Part shown: positions 37,976 through 47,424 of the stretch, piece after piece
How positions within the stretch are numbered: the stretch's first letter is position 1
Layout: each line of letters begins with the position of its first letter
From: an uncultured Bacteroides sp.
GTDB lineage: Bacteria > Bacteroidota > Bacteroidia > Bacteroidales > Bacteroidaceae
Length of the DNA stretch: 53,037 nt
Direction: 5' to 3'
Assembly: GCA_949296415.1 (NCBI GenBank)
Contig: CASFQC010000013.1
Location: 1-53,037, forward strand
Position numbers and translations under genes: made by a program
The notes under the pieces: generated by a model
Databases searched by the model: none
Told to the model about the DNA's origin: nothing
The model's input: only the letters and a program-made list of their open reading frames with translations

Positions 37976-40885
37976 ATGCTTATGACACCTTTTCTCAAGA
38001 CAGTGGCACACGACCTCTTCGCCAAGACTGGCGGCGACTTCAGAGATACGGCCATCATATTTCCGAACAAGCGCGCGGGACTGTTCTTCAACGAGTATCT
38101 GGCCTGCGAGAGCACACGCCCCATATGGGCCCCGGCCTACATCAGCATCAATGAACTGTTCTGCCGGCTTTCCAGCCTAAAGACGGGCGACTCCATACGG
38201 CTGGTCTGCGAACTGTACGAGGTGTTCTGCCGGGTCACAGGCAGCCGGGAGATGCTGGACGACTTCTACTTCTGGGGCGAATTGCTCATAAGCGACTTTG
38301 ACGACGTGGACAAGAACCTTGTGGATGCAGACCTCCTGTTCCGCAACCTGAAAGACCTGAAGGACATCACGGACAACAGCGGGTTTCTGGACAAGGAACA
38401 GGCGGAGGCCATCGGACAATTCTTTCGCAACTTCTCCCTAGAGAAACATACGGAGCTGAAGGGCAGATTCGCCGCACTGTGGAACAAGATGGGGGAAATA
38501 TACCATGGATTCAGGCAGAAGCTGCTGTCTGAAAGGCTGGCCTACGAAGGCATGCTCTACCGCGACGCGATAGAAAGGATAGAGCCAGAGGCATTGCCTT
38601 ACGGACGCTTTGTCTTTGTGGGTTTCAATGCCTTGAACAAGGTGGAGTACAGGCTGTTCTCCACACTGAGGGACGCAGGCAAAGCCATGTTCTACTGGGA
38701 CTATGACACGTACTACACACCGGCGGACAGACGCGGGACGGACTCCGGCATCCATGAGGCAGGCACATTCATTCTGCGCAATCTGAAAGATTTCCCCAAC
38801 GAGCTTCCCGTACGGTATTTCCAAGAGCTCGGCGCCCCAAAGGAGATGAGCTTTATCAGCGCTTCCACGGAAAACGCACAAGCCCGTTTCATTTATGACG
38901 AACTGACTCGCCTGAAAGCGGACGGACTCTATGAAAGGGAAAAGGAAAGTGCGGTGGTACTGTGCAACGAGTCGCTGTTGCTGCCCGTGCTCCATTCCAT
39001 ACCCGATTCCATAAAGAGTGTGAATGTCACCATGGGCTTCCCTTTGTCACAGACTCCGATATTCGGCTTTATCAACGCTTATATGGAACTTCAAACCAAC
39101 GGTTACTATGCCGTTGAAGGACATTATGGCTATGACGGGGTGCAGCAGATGCTGAAGCATCCCTATGTGCTCAGACTATCGGCCGCAGCCGGCCCGTTAT
39201 CAGACAGGCTGGCGGTTGACAACCGCTTCTATCCCCGGCCTTCCGAGCTCCAATGTGATGATTTCCTCCGGCTTCTATTCCACCCCATTCAGGATGTGCA
39301 GGGTTTGTGTGGACAGTTGCGCGTCCTGCTGCGTGAGGTGGCTACCTTATACCAGCCGGACAAAGAGGAATCCCATGAGGAAGAATCCCACGACAGTCTT
39401 TATGACCAGCTGTACCGTGAATCCTTGTTCAAGGCTTATACCCTCATCAACCGTTTCTACCGGCTGGCTCAGGACGGCATATTGTCCCGGTTACGTACGG
39501 ACACATTCAGACGGTTACTCAACCGGCTTCTGAGTGCCGCAACCATTCCGTTCCACGGCGAACCGGCCGTAGGACTACAGGTCATGGGCTTATTAGAGAC
39601 CCGCAATCTGGACTTCAGGAATCTCATCATGCTCTCTGTCAACGAAGGACGGCTGCCGAAGACTGACAGTGAAACCTCATTCATCCCCTATAATCTGCGC
39701 AAGGCTTTCGGCATGACTACGGTTGAACACCGCAACGCCATATACGCTTATTACTTCTACCGTCTGCTACAGCGTGCGGAGCGCATCACCTTGCTTTATA
39801 ACAAATCCACCAGTGAGACATCCAAGGGCGAAATGTCCCGTTTCATGTTGCAGCTTTTGTCGGAATGGCCCGGAAGCATATCTTTCAAGAACCTGGAAGC
39901 CATTCAGACGGTTACAGCCATCCAGTCTATACAGATTGAAAAGACACCGGAGGTAATGCGAAAGCTGTTCCGCCGCTTTGATGCGGACGGCAACCCCAAA
40001 GCTCTTCTTTCCCCCTCGGCCTTGAACACCTATCTGGACTGCAGGCTGAAGTTCTACTATTATTATATAGAAAAACTTATTGAACCCGACGAAGTAAGTG
40101 CGGAGATAGATTCCGCCTTATTTGGAACCCTATTCCATAAGGCAGCCGAACTGGCCTACCGGGACCTTACCTCAAACGGTCCGGAGATAAGGAAAGAAGA
40201 CTTGCAACAGTTACTCAACACTCCTTCCCGACTGCAAGCTTATGTGGATAGGGCCTTTAAGGAAGACTTTTTCCATGTCCCTTCCAACGCTCTACCACAA
40301 TACAACGGCACACAACTTATCAACAACCGGGTCATAACCCGCTATCTCCGGCAATTGATTCGCAATGACCTGCAATATGCCCCTTTCAAGATGGTAGGAA
40401 TGGAGAGGACCATATTCCGTGCCATACCGTTGGACACACCTTACGGACAACTGACATTGCACGTGGGAGGTAAGACCGACCGCATGGATTGCCGGGACGA
40501 CATATTGCGCATCGTGGACTATAAGACTGGCGGTCAACCTAAAATACCAGAAGACATCACCCAGCTGTTTACTCCTGGAGAAAAACGGCCGGGATATGTA
40601 TTCCAAGCGTTCCTCTATGCCTATATCGCCAGCTTCCAGACTCACCAGCGCGTAGCACCAGCTCTGCTTTATATCCATAAGGCTGCTTCCGATACCTATT
40701 CCCCTGTTATAGAAATGGGCAAAAAGCACGAGCCTGTGACCGATTTCTCCGTTTGTCGGGAAGAGTTCCATGAGCATCTTATGGAACTCTTGTGCGAGAT
40801 TTTCTGTTCTGACCAACCTTTCACCCAAACTGGGATTACTAGGTATTGCGAATTTTGCGATTTCCGCCGCTTATGTAAACGTTAG
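37976..40885 (+). CDS. AddB-like helicase-nuclease subunit, PD-(D/E)XK
   Basis: A 969-aa protein of the AddB/RexB type, subunit of the recombination helicase-nuclease that processes double-strand ends. It starts FLKTVAHDLFAKTGGDFRDTAIIFPNKRAGLFF (degenerate UvrD-like core). The C-terminal nuclease shows SPSALNTYLDCRLKFYYYYIEKL, GTLFHKAAE and the catalytic IVDYKTGG. The iron-sulfur staple is Cys in DCRLKF plus the terminal CEFCDFRRLCKR. ATG 37976 or 37982 may be the start. No addA is adjacent. GC content falls within this gene, marking the end of the GC-rich block. Confidence 0.88.
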   Translation: MLMTPFLKTVAHDLFAKTGGDFRDTAIIFPNKRAGLFFNEYLACESTRPIWAPAYISINELFCRLSSLKTGDSIRLVCELYEVFCRVTGSREMLDDFYFWGELLISDFDDVDKNLVDADLLFRNLKDLKDITDNSGFLDKEQAEAIGQFFRNFSLEKHTELKGRFAALWNKMGEIYHGFRQKLLSERLAYEGMLYRDAIERIEPEALPYGRFVFVGFNALNKVEYRLFSTLRDAGKAMFYWDYDTYYTPADRRGTDSGIHEAGTFILRNLKDFPNELPVRYFQELGAPKEMSFISASTENAQARFIYDELTRLKADGLYEREKESAVVLCNESLLLPVLHSIPDSIKSVNVTMGFPLSQTPIFGFINAYMELQTNGYYAVEGHYGYDGVQQMLKHPYVLRLSAAAGPLSDRLAVDNRFYPRPSELQCDDFLRLLFHPIQDVQGLCGQLRVLLREVATLYQPDKEESHEEESHDSLYDQLYRESLFKAYTLINRFYRLAQDGILSRLRTDTFRRLLNRLLSAATIPFHGEPAVGLQVMGLLETRNLDFRNLIMLSVNEGRLPKTDSETSFIPYNLRKAFGMTTVEHRNAIYAYYFYRLLQRAERITLLYNKSTSETSKGEMSRFMLQLLSEWPGSISFKNLEAIQTVTAIQSIQIEKTPEVMRKLFRRFDADGNPKALLSPSALNTYLDCRLKFYYYYIEKLIEPDEVSAEIDSALFGTLFHKAAELAYRDLTSNGPEIRKEDLQQLLNTPSRLQAYVDRAFKEDFFHVPSNALPQYNGTQLINNRVITRYLRQLIRNDLQYAPFKMVGMERTIFRAIPLDTPYGQLTLHVGGKTDRMDCRDDILRIVDYKTGGQPKIPEDITQLFTPGEKRPGYVFQAFLYAYIASFQTHQRVAPALLYIHKAASDTYSPVIEMGKKHEPVTDFSVCREEFHEHLMELLCEIFCSDQPFTQTGITRYCEFCDFRRLCKR

Positions 40886-40981
40886 AGAACATTGGCCTTA
40901 TGACAGGATTGTATGTAATTCGCAACCATTTCTTTTTGAATATGACCTTGCTATCGCGGTATTTCCTTTTTATTCGCCATA

Positions 40982-41297
40982 GCCATCAGTTCCTTACCTA
41001 ATGATGTTAAAAGAGTCATTACGCAGACATACCCTTTTCGCAAAAGTTCATTTAAGAAAGGGTAGATGAATATTTATGCAGAAAATTCCCGAGTTCAAGA
41101 AACTGATGAATATTTCTTCCAATAAAAGACTGGCAAAACCGGATGAATGACATATCATCCGTCAATGGAACATATACCATCTGTCAACGGATAAGCTATC
41201 GGCTGGTTTTCTGGAAAGGAAGACACGCTTTTGCGTCTCATTTTTAAGGGGAAATAGAGCACTAAACATCAATATAATACATTATATTACAGCGAAA
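40982..41297. repeat. Interspersed intergenic repeat, family B copy 2
   Basis: Counterpart of 8497-8811; see that entry for shared blocks. It sits in the 931-bp gap between the AddB-like gene and nrdJ. The remainder (41298-41720) is A/T-rich with no gene. No cobalamin-riboswitch core was recognised, although the next gene needs B12. Confidence 0.55.
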
Positions 41298-41723
41298 TAA
41301 TCAAAAAAACTCCCCCAAGCACGTGTTCTTTCCAACCAGGCTTCCGATTGGTTTGAAATACACAATTATCCATGTTAAAGGAAAGTAAAGCGTTAAACGC
41401 CCGATAGAAGCGAAACGTACAGATTCCATATGACGAGGGCACACTCTCCCAAAGCTATCATCACACGGACAACCCACATACCAGACAAGGAAAAACGGGA
41501 CATGGCATGCCCTATATAGTTAGATACTACTGATAAAGAAATAAGCAAAAAAGGATAACAATCTTCCTATTTATACTTCATAAAGTTTTCCTTTTTGGAT
41601 AACTTTACCTATATCATCCGATACTGGAATTCTCCAATTCCGAGCAAACTCCACACGTCACCAGAATATTGCCGACATATCATAAAAAACAGGTTTGAAT
41701 TTTGCCAAATGGAAAATGATTCT

Positions 41724-41731
41724 TAGCTTTG
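41724..41731 (+). promoter_or_regulatory. Promoter of nrdJ: -7 TAGCTTTG, -33 TTTG
   Basis: TAnnTTTG at 41724-41731 with TTTG at 41701-41704, 19 bp apart. Transcript start is expected near 41738, directly before a terminator-like hairpin. Confidence 0.75.
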
Positions 41732-41747
41732 CACATCATTTCCCTCA

Positions 41748-41777
41748 CCGTGCCCCATCTTCGGCACGGGTTTTTTT
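41748..41777 (+). terminator. Terminator/attenuator in the nrdJ leader
   Basis: CCGTGCC (41748-41754) pairs with GGCACGG (41763-41769), 8-nt loop, then G and seven T (41771-41777). It lies between the nrdJ promoter and the start codon, 40 bp before the GTG. It may stop read-through from upstream and also attenuate nrdJ. Confidence 0.8.
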
Positions 41778-41816
41778 CTGATTCGGTAACAGTATTAACA
41801 ACATATCACAAAAACC

Positions 41817-44354
41817 GTGGAACAAAAAAGATACACTTACGAAGAAGCCTACGAGGCCACACTGCAATATTTCCAAGGCGATGAACTTGCGGCACGCGTA
41901 TGGGTGAACAAGTATGCCGTAAAAGACTCATTCGGAAATATTTATGAAAAGTCTCCTAAAGACATGCACTGGCGCATAGCCAATGAATTGGCTCGCATAG
42001 AAGCAAAATATCCAAATCCACTTAAAGCGGATGAGCTGTTCAACTTGCTTGACCACTTCAGGTATATCGTTCCCCAAGGAAGTCCCATGACCGGCATAGG
42101 CAACAACTATCAAGTAGCTTCCTTATCCAATTGTTTCGTTATAGGTATAGACGGTGCAGCAGACTCTTACGGAGCCATATTCAAGATTGACGAAGAACAG
42201 GTGCAATTGATGAAACGCAGAGGAGGTGTGGGGCACGATTTGTCCCACATCCGCCCGAAAGGCTCTCCCGTAAAGAATTCCGCACTGACTTCCACAGGTT
42301 TGGTACCCTTTATGGAACGTTATTCCAACTCCACACGGGAAGTGGCACAGGACGGACGACGTGGGGCTCTCATGCTGAGTGTGTCAATAAAGCACCCCGA
42401 TTCGGAAGCGTTCATTGATGCGAAAATGACCGAAGGAAAAATCACCGGAGCCAACGTGTCGGTAAAGATAGACGATGCTTTCATGGAATCGGTAGTAAAC
42501 TCCCAACCTTATACGCAGCAATATCCCATTGACTCCGCAGAGCCTCAGGTAAAAAAAGAAATCAATGCAGGACTGTTGTGGAAGAAAATCGTACACAACG
42601 CATGGAAATCGGCCGAACCGGGAGTACTGTTCTGGGATACTATTCTGCGTGAATCTGTGCCCGACTGCTATGCCGACATGGGATTCCGGACCGTTTCGAC
42701 CAACCCGTGCGGAGAGATACCCTTGTGTCCCTACGACTCCTGCCGCCTTCTGGCCATCAACCTGTACTCCTACGTGGTCAACCCTTTCAAGCCCGACGCG
42801 TACTTTGACTTTGACTTGTTCAAACAACATGTAGGGCTGGCCCAACGTATCATGGACGACATCATTGACCTGGAGTTGGAAAAGATAGAACGCATATTAG
42901 AGAAAATCAATTCCGACCCAGAAGATGATGTAGTGAAACACACCGAACGTCACTTATGGGAGAAAATATACAAAAAAAGCGGACAAGGAAGACGCACAGG
43001 AGTAGGCATAACCGCCGAAGGCGATATGTTAGCCGCATTAGGCCTGAGATACGGCACACAGGAAGCCACAGACTTTTCCGAACAAGTACACAAGACCATA
43101 GCGTTGAGCGCATACCGTTCCTCCGTGGAAATGGCCAAAGAGCGTGGAGCGTTCAGCATATACGACAGCACAAGGGAAAAAGACAACCCTTTCATCAACC
43201 GTCTGAAAGAAGCCGACCCCAACCTGTACGAAGAAATGGCTCTGTACGGACGGCGCAACATAGCCTGCCTCACCATAGCTCCTACAGGCACCACAAGCCT
43301 CATGACCCAGACCACATCGGGCATAGAGCCCGTGTTCCTTCCCGTATACAAACGACGCCGGAAAGTAAATCCCAACGACACGAACGTACACGTGGACTTC
43401 GTGGACGAGACAGGAGATGCCTTTGAAGAGTACATTGTGTTCCACCCCAAATTCGTCACTTGGATGGAAGCCCAAGGCTACGACCCGGCCAAACGCTACA
43501 CACAAGATGAGATAAACTCACTCGTTGAAAAATCGCCTTATTACAAAGCCACATCAAACGACGTGGACTGGCTAATGAAAGTGAAGATGCAAGGACGGAT
43601 ACAAAAATGGGTGGACCATTCCATAAGCGTCACTATTAATCTGCCCTCAAACGTGGACGAAGAGCTGGTTAACAAGCTCTACATAGAGGCTTGGAAATCG
43701 GGATGCAAAGGATGTACTGTGTACCGCGATGGATCACGTTCAGGAGTGCTTCTCTCCACCAAAGAAGACAAAAAGCAGGAGCTTCCCCCGTGCAAGCCAC
43801 CTACAATAGTGGAAGTACGCCCCAAAATACTGGAAGCAGACGTGGTACGGTTCCAGAATAACAAAGAGAAATGGGTGGCTTTCGTAGGCCTCCTCAAAGG
43901 ACACCCTTATGAAATATTCACGGGAGTATTGGACGATGACGAAGGCATAGTATTACCCAAGAATGTGACAAGCGGACACATTATAAAAAATGTGGACGAG
44001 AACGGGAACAAACGCTATGATTTCCAGTTCGAGAACAAGCGTGGATACAAGGTCACGATAGAAGGCCTGTCGGAAAAGTTCAACAAGGAATATTGGAACT
44101 ATGCCAAATTGATATCAGGAGTGCTACGTTATCGCATGCCCATAGAACAGGTCATCAAACTGGTCAGCTCATTGCAACTTGACAGCGAAAGCATCAATAC
44201 CTGGAAAAACGGTGTGGAACGTGCGCTCAAGAAATATATCTCCGATGGGACGGAAGTGAAAGGTACTGCTTGTCCAAACTGTGGGAACGAAACACTGGTT
44301 TATCAAGAGGGATGCCTCATATGCAAAACGTGTGGCTCATCCCGATGCGGATAA
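41817..44354 (+). CDS. nrdJ: Adenosylcobalamin-dependent (class II) ribonucleotide reductase
   Basis: A class II reductase that makes deoxyribonucleotides using a B12-generated thiyl radical. The 845-aa protein has an N-terminal ATP-cone-like segment, LSNCFVIG with an active-site Cys, NPCGEIPLCPYDSCRL with the radical/proton-donor cysteines, and APTGTTSLMTQTTSGIEPVF. The C-terminal zinc ribbon plus redox tail is CPNCGNETLVYQEGCLIC, KTCGSSRCG. The start is GTG 41817; the next in-frame Met is more than 40 residues in. The leader has a promoter followed at once by a terminator hairpin. Confidence 0.96.
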   Translation: MEQKRYTYEEAYEATLQYFQGDELAARVWVNKYAVKDSFGNIYEKSPKDMHWRIANELARIEAKYPNPLKADELFNLLDHFRYIVPQGSPMTGIGNNYQVASLSNCFVIGIDGAADSYGAIFKIDEEQVQLMKRRGGVGHDLSHIRPKGSPVKNSALTSTGLVPFMERYSNSTREVAQDGRRGALMLSVSIKHPDSEAFIDAKMTEGKITGANVSVKIDDAFMESVVNSQPYTQQYPIDSAEPQVKKEINAGLLWKKIVHNAWKSAEPGVLFWDTILRESVPDCYADMGFRTVSTNPCGEIPLCPYDSCRLLAINLYSYVVNPFKPDAYFDFDLFKQHVGLAQRIMDDIIDLELEKIERILEKINSDPEDDVVKHTERHLWEKIYKKSGQGRRTGVGITAEGDMLAALGLRYGTQEATDFSEQVHKTIALSAYRSSVEMAKERGAFSIYDSTREKDNPFINRLKEADPNLYEEMALYGRRNIACLTIAPTGTTSLMTQTTSGIEPVFLPVYKRRRKVNPNDTNVHVDFVDETGDAFEEYIVFHPKFVTWMEAQGYDPAKRYTQDEINSLVEKSPYYKATSNDVDWLMKVKMQGRIQKWVDHSISVTINLPSNVDEELVNKLYIEAWKSGCKGCTVYRDGSRSGVLLSTKEDKKQELPPCKPPTIVEVRPKILEADVVRFQNNKEKWVAFVGLLKGHPYEIFTGVLDDDEGIVLPKNVTSGHIIKNVDENGNKRYDFQFENKRGYKVTIEGLSEKFNKEYWNYAKLISGVLRYRMPIEQVIKLVSSLQLDSESINTWKNGVERALKKYISDGTEVKGTACPNCGNETLVYQEGCLICKTCGSSRCG

Positions 44355-44398
44355 AAGACATACGCCTATCCCTGACATACAGCATCTAAATCTAAAAA

Positions 44399-44461
44399 AG
44401 CCGGAGCCTGTCACTTTCATACCCCGACAATAGACTTGAGGAATGTGGACAAGCTTCGGCT
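44399..44461. other. Long stem-loop between nrdJ and folB
   Basis: 44399-44412 pairs with 44448-44461 in 13 of 14 positions (one G-T, one mismatch) around a 35-nt loop. The minus strand is followed by TTTTTT, so as a terminator it is best formed for minus-strand transcription, where no gene exists. On the plus strand it may be a processing or mRNA-stabilising structure. Confidence 0.6.
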
Positions 44462-44550
44462 CTTCCATGTACATCTGCCGGAAACGCACATAGTCTTTTC
44501 TTCGATAACACAATACCTCCCTCTCTAGAAAACCCGAAAAAAAGAAACCA

Positions 44551-44934
44551 ATGGACACATATGTTTACCTAAAAGATATGAATTTCTACGCTTATCATGG
44601 CGTGATGCCCCAAGAAAACACCATAGGAAATCAATTCACAATAAACCTCAAACTGAAGACCAATATCTGCAAGGCTGCTCAAACCGATGATGTGGCTTAT
44701 GCCCTGAATTACGCGGAAGTATTCCGGTCTGTAAGTCAGGAGATGGCTATACCCTCACACTTATTAGAACACGTAGCCATGCGCATAGTGCGGTGTTTGT
44801 TTGAGGAATATCCACAAATAAGCCATATAAGTCTGAGGCTGGCAAAACGCAACCCTCCCATGAATGCAGATTTGGTTGAAGCCGGAGTGGAGATTACTAC
44901 GGAAAGGGACGATTTTATGTCGTTAAACATATAA
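44551..44934 (+). CDS. folB: Dihydroneopterin aldolase
   Basis: FolB converts dihydroneopterin to hydroxymethyl-dihydropterin and glycolaldehyde in folate synthesis. The 127-aa protein has the family pattern: MNFYAYHGVMPQENTIGNQFTINLKL with the pterin-binding region, AYALNYAEVF, HLLEHVAMRI with the conserved Glu, and LRLAKRNPPMNADLVEAGVEI. Full length. It is 196 bp after nrdJ, the gap containing a long stem-loop, and may be expressed from read-through. Confidence 0.94.
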   Translation: MDTYVYLKDMNFYAYHGVMPQENTIGNQFTINLKLKTNICKAAQTDDVAYALNYAEVFRSVSQEMAIPSHLLEHVAMRIVRCLFEEYPQISHISLRLAKRNPPMNADLVEAGVEITTERDDFMSLNI

Positions 44935-44985
44935 ACAGGACAAAAATAAAAGGGAAGAACTTGTGGTTTTCTCGGACAGAATCTG

Positions 44986-44993
44986 TATATTTG
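44986..44993 (+). promoter_or_regulatory. -7 element for the carboxyltransferase gene (TATATTTG)
   Basis: TAnnTTTG match, with TTG at 44961-44963 as a possible -33. The start codon is 41 bp downstream. Confidence 0.65.
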
Positions 44994-45033
44994 TCCCTAT
45001 ACTTTTTTATAGTCAAGTTAATCAATAAGAGCT

Positions 45034-46809
45034 ATGAGTAAGGAAATCAAGTTCAGCCTTGTCTACCGCGACATGTGGCAGTCCTCAGGCAAATACCAGC
45101 CGCGTGCAGACCAGCTGGTACGCATCGCCCCCCTAATAATAGACATGGGATGCTTTGCAAGAGTGGAAACAAATGGAGGAGCCTTCGAACAGGTGAACCT
45201 CCTGTATGGTGAGAATCCAAACAAGGCGGTAAGGGCCTTCACCAAGCCTTTCCACGATGCCGGCATACAGACGCACATGCTTGACCGCGGACTGAATGCC
45301 CTCAGAATGTATCCTGTACCCGCCGATGTAAGAAAATTGATGTACAAGGTGAAACACGCCCAAGGTGTAGACATCACACGCATCTTCTGCGGATTAAACG
45401 AGGTGCGTAATATCATTCCCTCCATACACTACGCCCTTGAAGCCGGAATGATACCACAAGCCACTTTATGCATCACTCACTCGCCCGTACACACGGTAGA
45501 GTATTACACAGATATAGCCGACAAGCTAATTGAAGCGGGTGCCCCCGAAATATGTCTGAAAGATATGGCTGGAATAGGACGTCCAGGTATGCTAGGCAGA
45601 CTGACTAAAACCATAAAGCAACGCCATCCTGACATCATCATACAATATCACGGGCACAGCGGTCCGGGACTCAGTATGGCCTCCATACTGGAAGTGTGTG
45701 AAAACGGAGCCGACATTATAGATGTGGCTATGGAACCCCTATCGTGGGGCAAAGTGCATCCGGATGTCATCTCCGTGCAAGCCATGCTGAAGGACAAGGG
45801 ATACTCCGTACCCGACATCAATATGAAAGCCTATATGCAGGCACGTTCCACCACACAGGAGTTCATTGACGACTTTCTGGGTTATTTCATGGATCCTACT
45901 AACAAACTCATGTCTTCGCTCTTGCTCAAGTGCGGACTTCCCGGAGGCATGATGGGTTCCATGATGGCCGACCTGAAAGGTGTACATGCGGGTATAAACC
46001 TCATACTGAAAGGACAAGGCAAGCCAGAGCTGGATATAGACGATCTGTTGGTAATGCTTTTTGATGAAGTGGAATACGTATGGCCCCGTCTGGGTTATCC
46101 TCCTCTGGTCACCCCCTTCAGCCAGTATGTGAAGAACGTAGCACTGATGAACCTCATGTCCCTAGTGAAAGGTGAGGAACGATGGACTATGATAGACAAC
46201 AACACTTGGGGTATGATATTAGGAAAGAGTGGACATCTGCCCGGAAAACTGGCGCCGGAAATCATAGAATTGGCTCAAAAAAACAACTACGAATTCACCG
46301 ACGAAGATCCCCAATCCTACTACCCAGACCAGTTGGAACAATATCGCAAAGAAATGGCCGATAACGGATGGGATATGGGACAAGACGAGGAAGAACTGTT
46401 CGAACTGGCCATGCACGACAGGCAGTACCGTGACTATAAGTCAGGCATAGCTAAGAAACGTTTTGAGTCCGATTTACAAAAAGCCAAAGAACAGTCTCTG
46501 TTGGGAAAGGGATTCTCAGAGGAAGACGTAAAACGGCTGAAACGTGCCAAAGCCGAGCCCATAATCGCCACGGCAAAGGGACAGGTTCTGTGGGAAATAG
46601 ACGTAAAATCGCCTTCCATGCCTCCTGCCGTAGGCCACAAATACGAGCCCGACGACACATTTTGCTACATTACCACCCCATGGGGCACGCATGAGCGCAT
46701 CACCGCCAACTTTAGTGGGCGCATTATAGAAGTGTGTGCCAAGCAGGGAAGCACTGTAGACAAAGGTGCTGTACTGGCTTATATTGAACGAGGAGAAGAG
46801 CCTGCGTAA
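45034..46809 (+). CDS. Carboxyltransferase, oxaloacetate decarboxylase alpha / pyruvate carboxylase B-like
   Basis: A 591-aa HMGL-like TIM-barrel carboxyltransferase. Active-site features are FSLVYRDMWQSSGKY (RDxxQS), the carbamylated-Lys region ICLKDMAG and the metal ligands QYHGHSGPG, followed by the conserved PLVTPFSQYVKNVALMN domain and a C-terminal biotinyl-like fold (residues ~520-588). The biotin-accepting MKM motif is missing: the hairpin reads TTPWGTHERITANFSGRI, with no lysine at the turn. So it cannot carry biotin by the standard route and may use a biotin carrier encoded elsewhere. No carboxylase or decarboxylase beta subunit is adjacent. Own promoter and strong terminator. Confidence 0.85.
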   Translation: MSKEIKFSLVYRDMWQSSGKYQPRADQLVRIAPLIIDMGCFARVETNGGAFEQVNLLYGENPNKAVRAFTKPFHDAGIQTHMLDRGLNALRMYPVPADVRKLMYKVKHAQGVDITRIFCGLNEVRNIIPSIHYALEAGMIPQATLCITHSPVHTVEYYTDIADKLIEAGAPEICLKDMAGIGRPGMLGRLTKTIKQRHPDIIIQYHGHSGPGLSMASILEVCENGADIIDVAMEPLSWGKVHPDVISVQAMLKDKGYSVPDINMKAYMQARSTTQEFIDDFLGYFMDPTNKLMSSLLLKCGLPGGMMGSMMADLKGVHAGINLILKGQGKPELDIDDLLVMLFDEVEYVWPRLGYPPLVTPFSQYVKNVALMNLMSLVKGEERWTMIDNNTWGMILGKSGHLPGKLAPEIIELAQKNNYEFTDEDPQSYYPDQLEQYRKEMADNGWDMGQDEEELFELAMHDRQYRDYKSGIAKKRFESDLQKAKEQSLLGKGFSEEDVKRLKRAKAEPIIATAKGQVLWEIDVKSPSMPPAVGHKYEPDDTFCYITTPWGTHERITANFSGRIIEVCAKQGSTVDKGAVLAYIERGEEPA

Positions 46810-46820
46810 GTCCCCCTATC

Positions 46821-46868
46821 CAGCCTTCCTTCCGCCCATTTCTTCAGGTGGAGGAAGGCTGTTTGTCT
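46821..46868 (+). terminator. Terminator of the carboxyltransferase gene
   Basis: CAGCCTTCC (46821-46829) pairs perfectly with GGAAGGCTG (46853-46861); the stem can extend inward imperfectly. It is followed by TTTGTCTT. Confidence 0.75.
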
Positions 46869-47052
46869 TCATTCTATTCATCACCCGCTCTCCCCTCCCC
46901 GTGTCACATCTAGGGAAAGTTTGTCGCATCATCTGTAAGATCAGGAACGACCTTTATCCCAAAACGGAACAGACATCCGAATCAGGTGTTAAAAACGCCC
47001 TATTTTAGATTCGAATTTGCAGGTTCCTCACTCAAAATACAAGCAAATACAT

Positions 47053-47060
47053 TATCTTTG
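47053..47060 (+). promoter_or_regulatory. -7 element for DEAD-box gene (TATCTTTG)
   Basis: TAnnTTTG match. The helicase ATG is at 47425, so the 5' leader is about 355 nt, the second longest leader in the window after that of thiS. Confidence 0.7.
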
Positions 47061-47220
47061 CACACGTTAAAAGACCGTAGTCCGCACAGACTACATACAG
47101 GGATATCAGGGATTGTCAAACATCTGATCAGCTCCCGTAGCGATTGAAGTTTTCCACACTACCAAAAGACAGGATAGTCAACCTTCCCTCATTTCGCCGA
47201 CATATGCTTTATGGGGGTCA

Positions 47221-47358
47221 GCCTGAAAAACCGGTTGTAGGAAATGATGCGCGCACCTTATCCCCCTGATACATAACAAACGATATGTGCGATTAGTAAT
47301 CATATAACTTACAAAGCCATATGGTTTGTCTTTCCCTGATGATGGGACATACCGATGC
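47221..47358 (+). repeat. Interspersed repeat, family C copy 2, in helicase leader
   Basis: Counterpart of 10090-10229 with the block CATATGGTTTGTCTTT. Downstream, ATCGGA and TCCGAT at about 47360-47383 can pair where copy 1 has its terminator stem, but without a T-run. Located 67-204 nt before the helicase start. Confidence 0.7.
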
Positions 47359-47424
47359 TATCGGATTTTCGGACTGGTCCGATTATGGCTTATGCCCGAT
47401 TTAACCGACAAAAAAAACAGAAGT

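Noticed and set aside
41298-41720. Cobalamin riboswitch before nrdJ
   Set aside because: I looked for the conserved B12-box core and its flanking motifs and did not find them.
47326-47424. Extended N-terminus for the DEAD-box helicase
   Set aside because: The first 33 codons overlap leader repeat C and have no similarity to helicase N-termini; ATG 47425 is the natural start.
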